From assembly GCF_020091585.1 (NCBI RefSeq), contig NZ_CP083582.1, forward strand, positions 806,001-870,000: 64,000 bases of DNA, in the 5' to 3' direction. The position numbers and the translations under genes were made by a program. Positions 8,307 to 16,935 of the stretch are shown one piece after another. The DNA comes from Kovacikia minuta CCNUW1 (lineage in GTDB: Bacteria > Cyanobacteriota > Cyanobacteriia > Leptolyngbyales > Leptolyngbyaceae). A model generated the notes under the pieces. The model had not been told where the DNA came from, did not search any database, and was given only the letters and a program-made list of their open reading frames with translations. Each line of letters begins with the position of its first letter. The first letter of the stretch is position 1.

Positions 8307-8915
8307 TCAACTGGCTTTTATTGAGTTTGCTAATTGGTTTAAATGTGAGTATTGATGTTGATCTGGTTTGGAGGAAGCAGTAGCATTTTGATGCTGTTTG
8401 ATTCTCAACACATAGCCAACACTACGCACTGTATGGATGAATTGTTTTGCACCGTGCGCTTCTAGCTTGATTCGCAAGTAGCGAATATAAACTTCAACCA
8501 CATTAGAACTGACCAAACTTTCGTAACCCCAAACACCATCTAAAATTTGATCACGGGTTAATACTTGATTTGGATGGCGCATTAGATATTCCAACAAATC
8601 AAACTCTTTCGCGGTTAGTTCAATTTCTCGATGGCAGTAGAAAACCTGATGTGCTTTGCGATCGAGAATAAGTTGCTCAAACTGTAGAATATGAGTTAAT
8701 TTTTCTCCCTGCCCCAAGTGTACTCGAACTCTAGCGATGAGTTTTTCTATCACATCTTCCACTGAGCTAATTTGATATCCTTCATAGCTCAGTTCCTGTA
8801 CAATTAGCTGAGCCAATTGACGATCGTTTTCGACCAGTGGAATGTGTGATGTTGATTGTACCGCCGTTTTATGAACACGATCGTTCGTGTTGATTTGAGG
8901 AATCGTTTGTAGCAT
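8307..8915 (-). CDS. OmpR/PhoB-family regulator with a gutted receiver domain
   Basis: 202 residues. The C-terminal winged helix is complete (about 80-175: REIELTAKEFDLLEYLM, LTRDQILDGVWGYE, SNVVEVYIRYLRIKLE, IHTVRSVGYVLR). The receiver starts normally (PLVENDRQLAQLIVQELSYE at about 27-46) but then passes within a few residues to EKLIARVRVHL, which is the alpha-5 end of a receiver. About 70 residues carrying the phospho-acceptor Asp and conserved Lys are gone, without loss of frame. The protein could still bind DNA but not be phosphorylated in the usual way. It could be a decay product or a constitutive regulator of the surrounding array. Confidence 0.75.
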   Translation of the reverse strand: MLQTIPQINTNDRVHKTAVQSTSHIPLVENDRQLAQLIVQELSYEGYQISSVEDVIEKLIARVRVHLGQGEKLTHILQFEQLILDRKAHQVFYCHREIELTAKEFDLLEYLMRHPNQVLTRDQILDGVWGYESLVSSNVVEVYIRYLRIKLEAHGAKQFIHTVRSVGYVLRIKQHQNATASSKPDQHQYSHLNQLANSIKAS

Positions 8916-8947
8916 CTTGAAACCCCGCCTGGATTGCGTTTATAGAC

Positions 8948-9166
8948 TTATGCACTGCGGAGAGCCACTCCGAGTGAAGAACCTGTCACATCGGCACGAT
9001 AGGCAACAGCTTTTGGACCCAGTTCTTCGATAGCAACATCGAGCGTCTGCTGATCTCGACCTGTGATTGCCACCTCAGCCCCTTTGTGAATGAAGAGCCG
9101 AGCGGTAGTAAAGCCAATACCGCTGTTTCCCCCAGTAATCAGTGCCTTCTTCCCTTCCAGTCTCAT
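8948..9166 (-). pseudogene. Short-chain dehydrogenase, N-terminal fragment
   Basis: 72 residues starting MRLEGKKALITGGNSGIGF, the classical SDR nucleotide-binding motif TGxxxGIG. It continues through AEVAITGRDQQTLD and YRADVTG and then ends in a short tail. Normal SDRs are about 245 residues; the catalytic Ser-Tyr-Lys region is missing. It sits 52 bases after the full-length SDR on the same strand. It retains a good start and ribosome site, so a short peptide may be made, but an enzyme is not possible. Confidence 0.7.
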
Positions 9167-9218
9167 AACAATCTCCTTTGGGAAGTGAATGTGTGCATGT
9201 TGCAGGTCAGGTAACGGT

Positions 9219-10076
9219 CTAGGCTGCTATGCGATCGTCATGGTCGGTACTTGCGGATACTGGCAGCCAGTCCTCGATTTCCTGTGCCACTTTTGCGGCG
9301 TTGTTCTGATACATTGCGACGGCATCCTTGCCGACGGGTAAATGCAACGGTGGATGTTCTGCATTGGCGACTTGAAGAATGACCTGAGCCAGCTTTTTCG
9401 GATCACCGGGTTGGTTCCCGTGTAGCGCATCCGCTCCGTTCCGCATCCGACCTACTGTTGTCTGGTAATCGTCGATGATGGTTTTAGTGGCAACATAGGA
9501 TTCAGTGCTGAGGAAGTCGGTTGTAAACAGACCGGGAGCGACTGCCGTAACGTGAATACCGAGCGGTGCCAGTTCGACCGCTAGCCCCTGGGAAAGACCT
9601 TCGACGGCAAATTTCGTAGACCCATACAATCCCCAGCCCGGAACCACATCGTAACCAAATAAAGACGAGATATTGATGATTCGCCCAGACCTTTGCTGGC
9701 GCAAGTACGGCAACACCGCACGAGTCACGTTGAGTAAGCCAAACACGTTGGTATCATACTGTTTGCGAACCTCGGCATCCGTGGCTTCTTCGATCGCCGT
9801 TACCATACCAAACCCGGCATTATTGAGTAAGACATCAATCCGACCAAAATCGGCAATGCCCTGCTTGACCGCCGCTTGTACCTGGTCTTCCTGAGTGACA
9901 TCCATCTGCACCACATACAAATCCGGGGGATTGTTTAGGGTAGCGGTGAGGTGTTCGGGCTGACGACGAACTGTTGCAATGACTCGATCGCCTGCTGCCA
10001 GGGCTGCTTTGGTAACTTCCAACCCGAAGCCTCTAGAAGCTCCGGTGATGAACCATACTTTCTGTGTTTTCATCAT
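9219..10076 (-). CDS. Short-chain dehydrogenase/reductase (classical SDR)
   Basis: About 285 residues from the ATGATG at 10071-10076, chosen because a GAGGA ribosome site lies immediately upstream; an earlier in-frame start at 10103 lacks one. It has TGASRGFG (cofactor), NNAG, the ISS serine and the YGSTK catalytic Tyr-Lys. It therefore looks like an intact NAD(P)-dependent oxidoreductase of the group often annotated as oxidoreductase/retinol dehydrogenase-like. The substrate is unknown. It is second in the minus-strand array, 78 bases after the VOC gene. Confidence 0.87.
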   Translation of the reverse strand: MMKTQKVWFITGASRGFGLEVTKAALAAGDRVIATVRRQPEHLTATLNNPPDLYVVQMDVTQEDQVQAAVKQGIADFGRIDVLLNNAGFGMVTAIEEATDAEVRKQYDTNVFGLLNVTRAVLPYLRQQRSGRIINISSLFGYDVVPGWGLYGSTKFAVEGLSQGLAVELAPLGIHVTAVAPGLFTTDFLSTESYVATKTIIDDYQTTVGRMRNGADALHGNQPGDPKKLAQVILQVANAEHPPLHLPVGKDAVAMYQNNAAKVAQEIEDWLPVSASTDHDDRIAA

Positions 10077-10180
10077 GTGTCCTCGTTTTACAACGGTTGT
10101 CAAATGGAGCAGCTACAACCCTATGGATTGGGGTGTGGGGTGTGGGGTGTGGATAACGCAAGTGAAAATAGCTGGGGGTG

Positions 10181-10861
10181 TTATCTGGAAAGAACGGGAG
10201 AAAGTTCTTCCATGTAACGATCGGCGGCAGCGGCTGCCTCCTCTGGACTGCTGCCGTTCTGACGGGCGCTTAGATAGGGCGCGTACCAGTCCCACCAGTC
10301 GTGCTCACCGTGAGTTTTCTCGTAGTGGTCGTGGTGTTCTGCCGTCTCACGCAGCAAGGTTGCCAGGGTTGCAACGTCTGTTTGGGGAAAGTCCCACAGG
10401 CGACCAGGAAGGCGTGTTGTGATTTCCTGGAGTAGCCAGAGGTTGCCGTCCGGATCTTCAAACGAGGCAAAGGAGAAGTAGGAATGACCTTGCGGATCGC
10501 GTCCGGGGAGGCGCGGGGTTTCTACAGCGTTATTAAAAGGACCACCCGCGTAGTGGAAGATCTCACTCACATTGACACCGCGATCGAGTAAGTCTTTGCG
10601 GGCAGTATCGAGGTTTTCCACGACGAGAACTAAGCTGTGTGCCGAACCTCCATTGTCGGGAGTGACGCCCTTGCCGAAGATAATTGAGGCGTCCGAGTTG
10701 GGCGGCGTCATCTGTACACCACGGAAGCTGCCCTCTACCACGTCGATGTCAAACCGCCAGCCAAGATTTTTGTAGAATGCCTTCGCCCGATCGACATCGG
10801 AAACGTTGAACACTACAATTTCGAGTTTCATGGTTGGATTGTTTACGGAATTGCTACTCAT
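10181..10861 (-). CDS. VOC (glyoxalase/bleomycin-resistance fold) protein
   Basis: 226 residues. A vicinal-oxygen-chelate domain (about 10-150) has the paired motifs MKLEIVVFNVSDVDRAKAFY and FASFEDPDGNLWLLQEIT. A charged helical tail (150-226; AEHHDHYEKTHGEHDWWDWY) is found in a subgroup of these proteins. The family includes glyoxalases, dioxygenases and resistance proteins; no specific reaction can be assigned. The start at 10861 is supported by AAGGAG ahead of the ATG. It is the first gene of the array, and its upstream region carries a palindrome and flanks shared with the emrA upstream region. Confidence 0.82.
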   Translation of the reverse strand: MSSNSVNNPTMKLEIVVFNVSDVDRAKAFYKNLGWRFDIDVVEGSFRGVQMTPPNSDASIIFGKGVTPDNGGSAHSLVLVVENLDTARKDLLDRGVNVSEIFHYAGGPFNNAVETPRLPGRDPQGHSYFSFASFEDPDGNLWLLQEITTRLPGRLWDFPQTDVATLATLLRETAEHHDHYEKTHGEHDWWDWYAPYLSARQNGSSPEEAAAAADRYMEELSPVLSR

Positions 10862-10910
10862 CTTGTTCTCCTTAAGATTGATAGATTTGCTATTCAGTTT
10901 GATTTCCTTT

Positions 10911-10976
10911 CATTCTTCTGAGATCGCCCCCCACAGACCACTCAAGTTCTTTGAGTTAAAATGCGACTTAATCATT
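10911..10976 (-). promoter_or_regulatory. Conserved upstream region with perfect palindrome, VOC array
   Basis: 66 bases align without gaps to 18354-18419 upstream of emrA. They share CATTCTTCTG, then GATCGCCC, a palindrome, and ACTTAATCATT at identical spacing. The palindrome is ACTCAA-GTTCT-TTGAGT (10940-10956), about 80 bases before the VOC start codon. It is probably a common operator and promoter for a dimeric regulator not encoded nearby. Confidence 0.6.
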
Positions 10977-11188
10977 TGATTGGCAGAAAGCAGAAAGAAT
11001 TAAGCCAGAAATTGTTAGACCCACACATGCTTCAAGTCACGATCGCATCATTCACCGAATCAATCGGCAAACTGATCTTGGGCTGCTCCTGCTGCTTCTG
11101 CTGCACATTGAGCCTGGGGATGAATTTGACGTTGGGAAAAATGCTGAAAGATAAAACATAAATCATCCCCTCCTGAGGAAACAGGAAG

Positions 11189-11350
11189 CTACCACTGAAT
11201 CGCTTTAATCAACTGATAAACGTCCGCGCTGTGAGAGCGTTGATAGTCTCCATACATTACGAGTATTACGGCAGCATCTAACTGACCTTCCGTGTGATCC
11301 TGGGTTGCAGGTGGAACGGATACTGGACTGCGGACATAATCATGATTCAT
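11189..11350 (-). pseudogene. DsbA/thioredoxin-fold protein, N-terminal fragment
   Basis: From the ATG at 11350 the minus strand reads about 53 residues, including DHTEGQLDAAVILVMYGDYQ and SADVYQLIKAIQ. This is the start of DsbA-family proteins (GxxDAxVTLVxYGDYxCPxS). The active-site CPxS appears as RSHS, so the Cys is lost, and the protein stops after one helix instead of about 170 residues. It is on the same strand as the array and another truncated redox gene. The identification rests on this short motif. Confidence 0.5.
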
Positions 11351-11383
11351 GAATCCCTCCAAGAGTACGCATTCTACTCGCAA

Positions 11384-12027
11384 CCAAGCGTCTACAACCC
11401 TCTTTTCCTCACCCCTATCCAGTAAACTGAGAGCCTGTAACTCGGTTGATTGGCGACCCTTATGAGGGTGAGTTCACTATAACCAATTGGGTTTGGTTTG
11501 TCGCCTACCTAGAGTTTGCAATTTTGCACCTTAGCAGGAGTGATTCATCCGTCACTCTCAGGAGGGAAGCCGATGTCAACTCAGGTTGTACTTTGAGATC
11601 CAACTTAAGTAGGGTTGTACTCACAAAAATTGCATCAGGCAGTTATTTCAGCTTGCGCACTGAGCACAACTGTTGCATCTTGAAAAACGGTTTGGGCGAC
11701 TTTTGACAATCTTGACTTCGATCCAATGTATGACTGAACTCTTTACACTCGCAATACCTGTAGCATGACTTTCCTACCCATTGCCATTAGTGCCGTTCAA
11801 CTTAAAGTTGGAGTCTGGCTCAATCCTTAGTTGGATAGGGGAATCATACTCTCTGGGGTACGAAGTAGTAACTCTCGTTGGAGGGGCATAAACTACTTGC
11901 CAGAATTGTCAACTAGCGACAATTACTCCATCAGTCAACGGTGCAACGTCATTTGTGCAAGTTGGAGCAATTACCATCGAGAATAGCTGTAACCTGATCT
12001 GGTCGCTTTAGGAGCGAGAACAGCAAC
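11384..12027. other. Intergenic region upstream of the haemagglutinin gene
   Basis: About 640 bases, with no frame resembling a known protein. The longest plus frame (11446-11706) has an unusual residue mix and no ribosome site. AGGAG at about 12010-12014 is the probable ribosome site for the gene at 12028. No repeat family or RNA was recognised. Confidence 0.4.
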
Positions 12028-14583
12028 ATGAATCGATCACAGCTAAGTTCATGGATTGTAACAAGCATTTTCTGGAATACAGTGATGTATGCTCACCCGA
12101 TCGTTGCTCAAGTGGTTCCCGATAATACATTGCCAGTAGGGGAGCGATCGCAGGTGATTGGCAATCCCAACGCGCAAATTGATGGCGGAGCTAGACGAGG
12201 CGGTAATCTTTTTCACAGCTTCAGCCAGTTTTCAATTCCGACAGGTGGGGCTGCCTACTTCAATAACGCGATCGATATCCGAAATATTTTCAGTCGGGTT
12301 ACGGGTGGCTCAGTCTCAAATATTGATGGATTGATTCGGGCAAATGGTACTGCCAATCTGTTTCTACTCAATCCCAATGGCATTCTGTTTGGTCCCAATG
12401 CGCGATTGAATATTGGTGGTTCCTTTGTAGCGACGACGGCTGACAGCATCAACTTTGCCGATAATTTCCAGTACAGCGCTACCCATTCTCAAACGCCACC
12501 ACTGTTGACGGTTAGCGTTCCAGTTGGGTTGCAGATGGGAGCCAATCCAGGATCGATCGCGGTGCGGGGGAGTGGATACAATTTATCTGTTGCAGTTCCT
12601 ATCTTCACGCCTCTAATCAGAGGCAGTAGTACAACAGGGTTGCGGGTGCCAGCAGGTCAAACTCTCGCTTTGATTGGTGGAGATATAGACATTAACGGTG
12701 GCACGCTGACAGCAGAGCAAGGACGGATTGAGCTGGGTAGCGTTCGCGGCGGGCAAGTAAGCCTTAGTGATGGTTTTACCTTTAGCTATCCAGGAGTACA
12801 AACCTTTGGCAACATCCGTCTATCGCGACAGGCATTAGCCGATGCAAGCGGTGGTGGCTTGATTCAAGTACAGGGGAATCAGATATCGCTGAGTGATGGC
12901 TCACTGTTATTCATTCAAAACCAGGGGACTCAAACAGGTGGAAGCATCAAAGTGAATGCTGTCCGATCTTTAGAACTAAGTGGAACCAGTCCAGCTAATA
13001 CATTCTCAGGCGGCATAGATACTCAAGCTGAGGGAGTTGGACAGGGAGCAGATATTACAATTTCAACTCAGCATTTGTTCATACGGGATGCGGCAGAAAT
13101 ACAGACTGATTCTCACGCCTCTGGCAGGTCGGGCAATGTAGTTATACAAGTTTCTAATTCCACACAAGTCCTTGGGTCTTCACCCATTAGTCCAATTTTG
13201 TACAGCAGTGTCGGCACTGGAACTTACGGTGCTGGAGATGCAGGAGATGTCATCCTATCGACACGAGAGTTAACGGTTCTTGATGGCGGAACCATAGGGG
13301 TAGGAACATTTGGCACTGGTCGTGGCGGGAATGTAACAGTGAATGCGCTTGACTTTATCAAGGTGAGCGGACAGAGTTTTCTGCCCAGCGTCAGTAATAT
13401 TGTTGCGATTGCTGTCGTTGGTGATGCGGGTCGCCTTACAGTCAACACTTCAAGGTTAATACTCCAGAATGGCGGCACAATTTCGACTTCTACACTGGGA
13501 GATGGTAACGCTGGTAGTGTCATCATCAATGCGAGGGAATCTGTCGAGCTAAGCAGTACGGCACCAGGCAGTTCTGCTCCCAGTTTTGTAGGTTCGTCTG
13601 CGCCGATTTTGATTGAACCTTTACGGCAACTTTATGGATTGCCTGATCGACCAAATGGAAATTCAGGTAGCGTGATCATTAACACTCCCCGTTTAAGCAT
13701 CAGGGACGGTACCGCTGTCACTGTTAGTAATGATGGAACTGGAGTGGCTGGCACATTGCGGGTAAATACTAATTCGATTGTTTTAGATCGTGGTGGCTCA
13801 ATTACGGCAGCTACCGCATCCGGGGAAGGGGGCAACATTGAACTCAATGTGCGAGATTTTATCCTGCTGCGAAATGGTAGTCCCATTACAGCGTCAGCAG
13901 GTGGCACTGGCAATGGTGGCAACATTCGGATTGATGCCGGGTTGATCGTCGCCCTTCCCAACGAAAATAGCGACATCCGCGCCAACTCAGTCAACGCTCG
14001 TGGCGGCAATATCTCGATTACGGCTTCTGGCATTTTTGGCATCCAGCCTCGCCCGCAAGATACCCCTTTGAGCGATATTACTGCCACCGGAGCTAATTCC
14101 GCCTTCAACGGCACAGTGCAACTGAATATCGATCGACTGGACCCTACGGCTAGTTTAATCCAATTGCCTTCAGGAGTGGTCGATCCATCTCGGTTCATCG
14201 CTCAGGGTTGTCCTGCTGATCGAGGTAATTCGTTCGTCATCACTGGTCGCGGTGGCTTACCACCCACACCCCAACAAGCACTCGATGATGATGCCGAGTG
14301 GAGCGATCGCAGAACCCTCGCCGTGCTTCAGCGGAGGGGACAGGGGGACGCGGGGACAGGGGGACACGGGGATACGGAGACACGCAGACGTGGAGATGAA
14401 AACCCTACACCCCACACCCTACACCCCACACCCCACCCTCCAATCACCGAAGCTACCGGATGGCAAACAACCCCTACCGGAGAGATCATTCTGATTGCAA
14501 ACACAGCGAATTCAATGGTGCAGAATTCGTTGAATTCATTGCAAAACGGGTTGCATCCCTCAACTTTCTGTCAAGGAAAATAA
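12028..14583 (+). CDS. Two-partner-secretion haemagglutinin-like exoprotein (TpsA type)
   Basis: 851 residues. A signal peptide (about 1-28, ending PIVAQ) is followed by a TPS/haemagglutination-activity domain (about 30-260) with the diagnostic NPNGILFGPNARLNIGGSF. Long beta-helix repeats rich in GGxI/GGNI patterns run to about 700. The C terminus has the CPADRGNSFVITGRGGLPP box usual in cyanobacterial TpsA proteins. It would be exported through an outer-membrane TpsB/Omp85-type partner; none is in the window. The last about 90 residues contain an in-frame low-complexity insertion (TGGHGDTETRRRGD... and TPHTLHPTPHPP). Its DNA belongs to the intergenic repeat family, so the tail has been remodelled by repeat expansion. 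Confidence 0.88.
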   Translation: MNRSQLSSWIVTSIFWNTVMYAHPIVAQVVPDNTLPVGERSQVIGNPNAQIDGGARRGGNLFHSFSQFSIPTGGAAYFNNAIDIRNIFSRVTGGSVSNIDGLIRANGTANLFLLNPNGILFGPNARLNIGGSFVATTADSINFADNFQYSATHSQTPPLLTVSVPVGLQMGANPGSIAVRGSGYNLSVAVPIFTPLIRGSSTTGLRVPAGQTLALIGGDIDINGGTLTAEQGRIELGSVRGGQVSLSDGFTFSYPGVQTFGNIRLSRQALADASGGGLIQVQGNQISLSDGSLLFIQNQGTQTGGSIKVNAVRSLELSGTSPANTFSGGIDTQAEGVGQGADITISTQHLFIRDAAEIQTDSHASGRSGNVVIQVSNSTQVLGSSPISPILYSSVGTGTYGAGDAGDVILSTRELTVLDGGTIGVGTFGTGRGGNVTVNALDFIKVSGQSFLPSVSNIVAIAVVGDAGRLTVNTSRLILQNGGTISTSTLGDGNAGSVIINARESVELSSTAPGSSAPSFVGSSAPILIEPLRQLYGLPDRPNGNSGSVIINTPRLSIRDGTAVTVSNDGTGVAGTLRVNTNSIVLDRGGSITAATASGEGGNIELNVRDFILLRNGSPITASAGGTGNGGNIRIDAGLIVALPNENSDIRANSVNARGGNISITASGIFGIQPRPQDTPLSDITATGANSAFNGTVQLNIDRLDPTASLIQLPSGVVDPSRFIAQGCPADRGNSFVITGRGGLPPTPQQALDDDAEWSDRRTLAVLQRRGQGDAGTGGHGDTETRRRGDENPTPHTLHPTPHPPITEATGWQTTPTGEIILIANTANSMVQNSLNSLQNGLHPSTFCQGK
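14336..14450 (+). repeat. G-rich and CCCCACACC low-complexity repeat inside the TpsA gene
   Basis: GGGACGCGGGGACAGGGGGACACGG-like units run into ACCCCACACCC units within the coding region without breaking the frame. The same unit types occur at 16800-16935 and 62165-62330. Confidence 0.75.
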
Positions 14584-14702
14584 TAATGGTTTAAATTGCA
14601 TTAACTTATCTATCTTCCCTGGTTTAATTTCGCAATACTGGCGACTATAAGAAACTAATCTAATCAAGAACAAACATCCATTGATACCAGCATCCGAAGG
14701 AG

Positions 14703-14891
14703 TTGCAGACGTCGATGCATGAGAGTTACTGGGGCAGGCGAATTGATTGGATAGTTCGGATCTTACAGCGCCTTTTCTCACACCGAGGATGGTATCGGTT
14801 TCTATGGGTTGCCCTGGGCTTGCTTATGACTTTCAGCCTTAGAGGGTGTTTGAAAAGTCCTACGTCGGTAGCAAAGATGCGATCCCCCTAA
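14703..14891 (+). pseudogene. Short membrane-segment frame, probably a truncated gene start
   Basis: A 62-codon frame (likely start ATG at 14715) has a basic amphipathic N terminus (WIVRILQRLFSHRGWYRF) and one transmembrane segment (LWVALGLLMTFSL). It then stops after sequence resembling an insertion-sequence end (GAGGGTGTTTGAAAAGTCC at 14841-14859). Genes after TpsA in cyanobacteria often start with such an anchor before a large domain, so this may be the stump of one. The evidence is weak. Confidence 0.3.
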
Positions 14892-14965
14892 GTCCTATCT
14901 ACGACATCTGTTGTTTAATAAACGGTATATCGCCCTTGATCTGACCCCATAACCTAATTACATCA

Positions 14966-15172
14966 ATGACTATTTCACTTGTTCTAATTATCCTGGGAGT
15001 TCTGACACAAGCGGTTGTTTTGGTAACCTCACGGTCATCCCTGGTGCGGTTCAACCAAACGTGCCAAACTTGTGGCGGTCAGATTCCACCAATGGAACGT
15101 CCCCCGGCATTCTACGATTGTCCAGGTTGCACGCGCCTGTCTAGCCTTAGTGACCCACTGCCCCGCCCGTAG
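14966..15172 (+). CDS. Possible small membrane-anchored zinc-ribbon protein
   Basis: A 68-codon frame has an N-terminal hydrophobic helix (ISLVLIILGVLTQAVVLV) and two CxxC pairs (CQTCGG and YDCPGCTR). That is a plausible small zinc-ribbon protein. There is no clear ribosome site, and its 3' end overlaps the end of the convergent efflux gene by 26 bases. It could be spurious. Confidence 0.35.
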   Translation: MTISLVLIILGVLTQAVVLVTSRSSLVRFNQTCQTCGGQIPPMERPPAFYDCPGCTRLSSLSDPLPRP

Positions 15173-16754
15173 GCTTGACTTTTTTGAGGAGCAGCACCAG
15201 TAGCGCCGCTGCAAACAGCGTAAAGCCCATAAACAGAAAGCAATCATTGAAGGACTGAACATTGGCTTCCCGACGCACAATGGTTGCGATTTGAGCGATC
15301 GCTTGATTGTGAGCCGTTACCGGATCAGCTCCTTGAGTGGTAAAAAACTCTGTTAGTTGGTCAATGCGATCGAGCGTAATTGGATTTGAAAGAGAGACAT
15401 TATCGACTAAGCGATTGGAGTGAAACCGTTCCCGTCGGGATTGCAGCGTTCCCAGAATCGCAATCCCAACCGAGCCGCCCAGGTTCCGTGCCATGTTGTA
15501 AATGGCGGAAGCAGAACCGATCTGTTTCGCTTCAATGCCCGCCGACGAAATACTGGAAAGGGGCGTCAGGAGTAGAGGTTGACCCAGGGCACGCACAATC
15601 TGCGCTGGAATTAGTTGATCGATGCCCGTGTCGTGGGTCATATTAGAGTTCATAAAACAACTGATGCCAAATAGCGTTAGTCCAACGGCGACGAGTAACC
15701 GCAGGTCAAACCGCTTCATCAGTTTGGGCACAAAGGGCGTAATAAAAAGCTGGGGAATACCCGCCCAGGCGATCGTTTCACCAATTTGCACCGCGTTGTA
15801 GCCCTGCACCGTTGAGAGGTAAAGAGGCAGGATGAAGGTTGATCCGTACAAGCCAAATCCCAGTGCCAGAGTAATCACGATCGCCAAGCCGAAGTTGCGT
15901 CGCCCCAGGAGTCGCAAATTGAGCAACGGCTGCTTGCGCGTAAACTGAATCACCACAAACAACGGCAGCATGATGGCAGCAATGATAGCCGCGTGCTGAA
16001 TTTCTTCAGAACTAAACCAGTCTTTGCGATTGCCTTCATCCGCAAAAAACTCGAAGGAAGCAAACCCGATCGCCATCGTGATAATGCCCCACCAATCGCC
16101 GTTCCGTAGGAGATTGAGCTGCATCGGCTTGGCAGCTAACCCGTACCAGACTCCAGCAATCAGCATGAGACCGGGAACGATGTTGATGTAGAAAATGTAT
16201 TCCCAACCAAAATTATCCGTGAGCCAACCGCCAATTGTCGGACCGATCGAGGGAGCAAAGGTTGCCGTGATCGAGAATAAGGATAAGCCGATCGGTTGCT
16301 TAGAAGGTGGCAGTGTTATCAAGATCACGGTAAACGCCATCGGGATCAGCACTCCTCCGGTAAATCCCTGTCCTGCCCGAAACAAAATCATCATCGGCAG
16401 ATTAACAGCGAAGGCACAGGCGATCGAAAACATCAAAAACAACGTGGCATTCACGAGCAGGTATCGCCGCACCGAAAACACCTGCGCCAACCATCCCGTC
16501 ATCGGAATCACGACAATTTCAGCCACCAGATAACCCGTCGAAATCCAGGAGCCTTCATCAATGGTGGCACCTAATGCGCCGGTAATATCTTTGAGCGAGG
16601 CATTCGTCACCTGAATATCCAGCACTGCCATGAATGCCCCCAACAGGGTTGCCATCACCCCCACCCATTCTTTGAAGGAAACCGATCGCTCCGAGGCACT
16701 TTGGGCTGGCCGAGCAGACGATGCTGGGGAACGATTGATGCTTGTGTTAGCCAT
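15147..16754 (-). CDS. emrB: DHA2-family drug efflux transporter (EmrB/QacA type)
   Basis: 535 residues with about 14 predicted membrane segments. Features are the DHA2 N-terminal pattern MATLLGAFMAVLDIQVTNAS, the motif-C-like APSIGPTIGGWLTDNFGW (the antiporter signature) and WEYIFYINIVPG. It would export hydrophobic compounds by proton antiport and work with the adaptor encoded immediately upstream on the same strand, reaching the outer membrane through a TolC-like channel not present here. The symbol follows the family; the substrate is unknown. Transcription is from the region at 18354-18419, which shares its sequence with that of the VOC array. Confidence 0.87.
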   Translation of the reverse strand: MANTSINRSPASSARPAQSASERSVSFKEWVGVMATLLGAFMAVLDIQVTNASLKDITGALGATIDEGSWISTGYLVAEIVVIPMTGWLAQVFSVRRYLLVNATLFLMFSIACAFAVNLPMMILFRAGQGFTGGVLIPMAFTVILITLPPSKQPIGLSLFSITATFAPSIGPTIGGWLTDNFGWEYIFYINIVPGLMLIAGVWYGLAAKPMQLNLLRNGDWWGIITMAIGFASFEFFADEGNRKDWFSSEEIQHAAIIAAIMLPLFVVIQFTRKQPLLNLRLLGRRNFGLAIVITLALGFGLYGSTFILPLYLSTVQGYNAVQIGETIAWAGIPQLFITPFVPKLMKRFDLRLLVAVGLTLFGISCFMNSNMTHDTGIDQLIPAQIVRALGQPLLLTPLSSISSAGIEAKQIGSASAIYNMARNLGGSVGIAILGTLQSRRERFHSNRLVDNVSLSNPITLDRIDQLTEFFTTQGADPVTAHNQAIAQIATIVRREANVQSFNDCFLFMGFTLFAAALLVLLLKKVKPTGGAVGH

Positions 16755-16799
16755 GAGCTAGTCTCTGTATGACTGGGTAATTATGGGCAGATTCAGGTT

Positions 16800-16935
16800 G
16801 ACACGGGGACAGGGGGGCGCGGGGACGTGGGGATGTGGGGACACGGAGACGAAGACGCGGGGACGTGGGGACACGGAAACTTTGTAAATCACAACCCCTC
16901 TCCGCGTCCCCCCTCTCCGCCTCTCTGCGTCCTCT
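16800..16935. repeat. G-rich short tandem repeats between and within emrAB
   Basis: Units such as GGGGACGTGGGGACACGG fill 16800-16880 and extend, as CTCTCCGC/CCTCTCT units, into the last codons of emrA. They encode its odd tail ERTQRGGEGGRGEGL. Confidence 0.7.

Noticed and set aside
11446-11706. An 86-codon plus-strand frame
   Set aside because: No ribosome site, no recognisable pattern and an unusual residue mix; considered chance.
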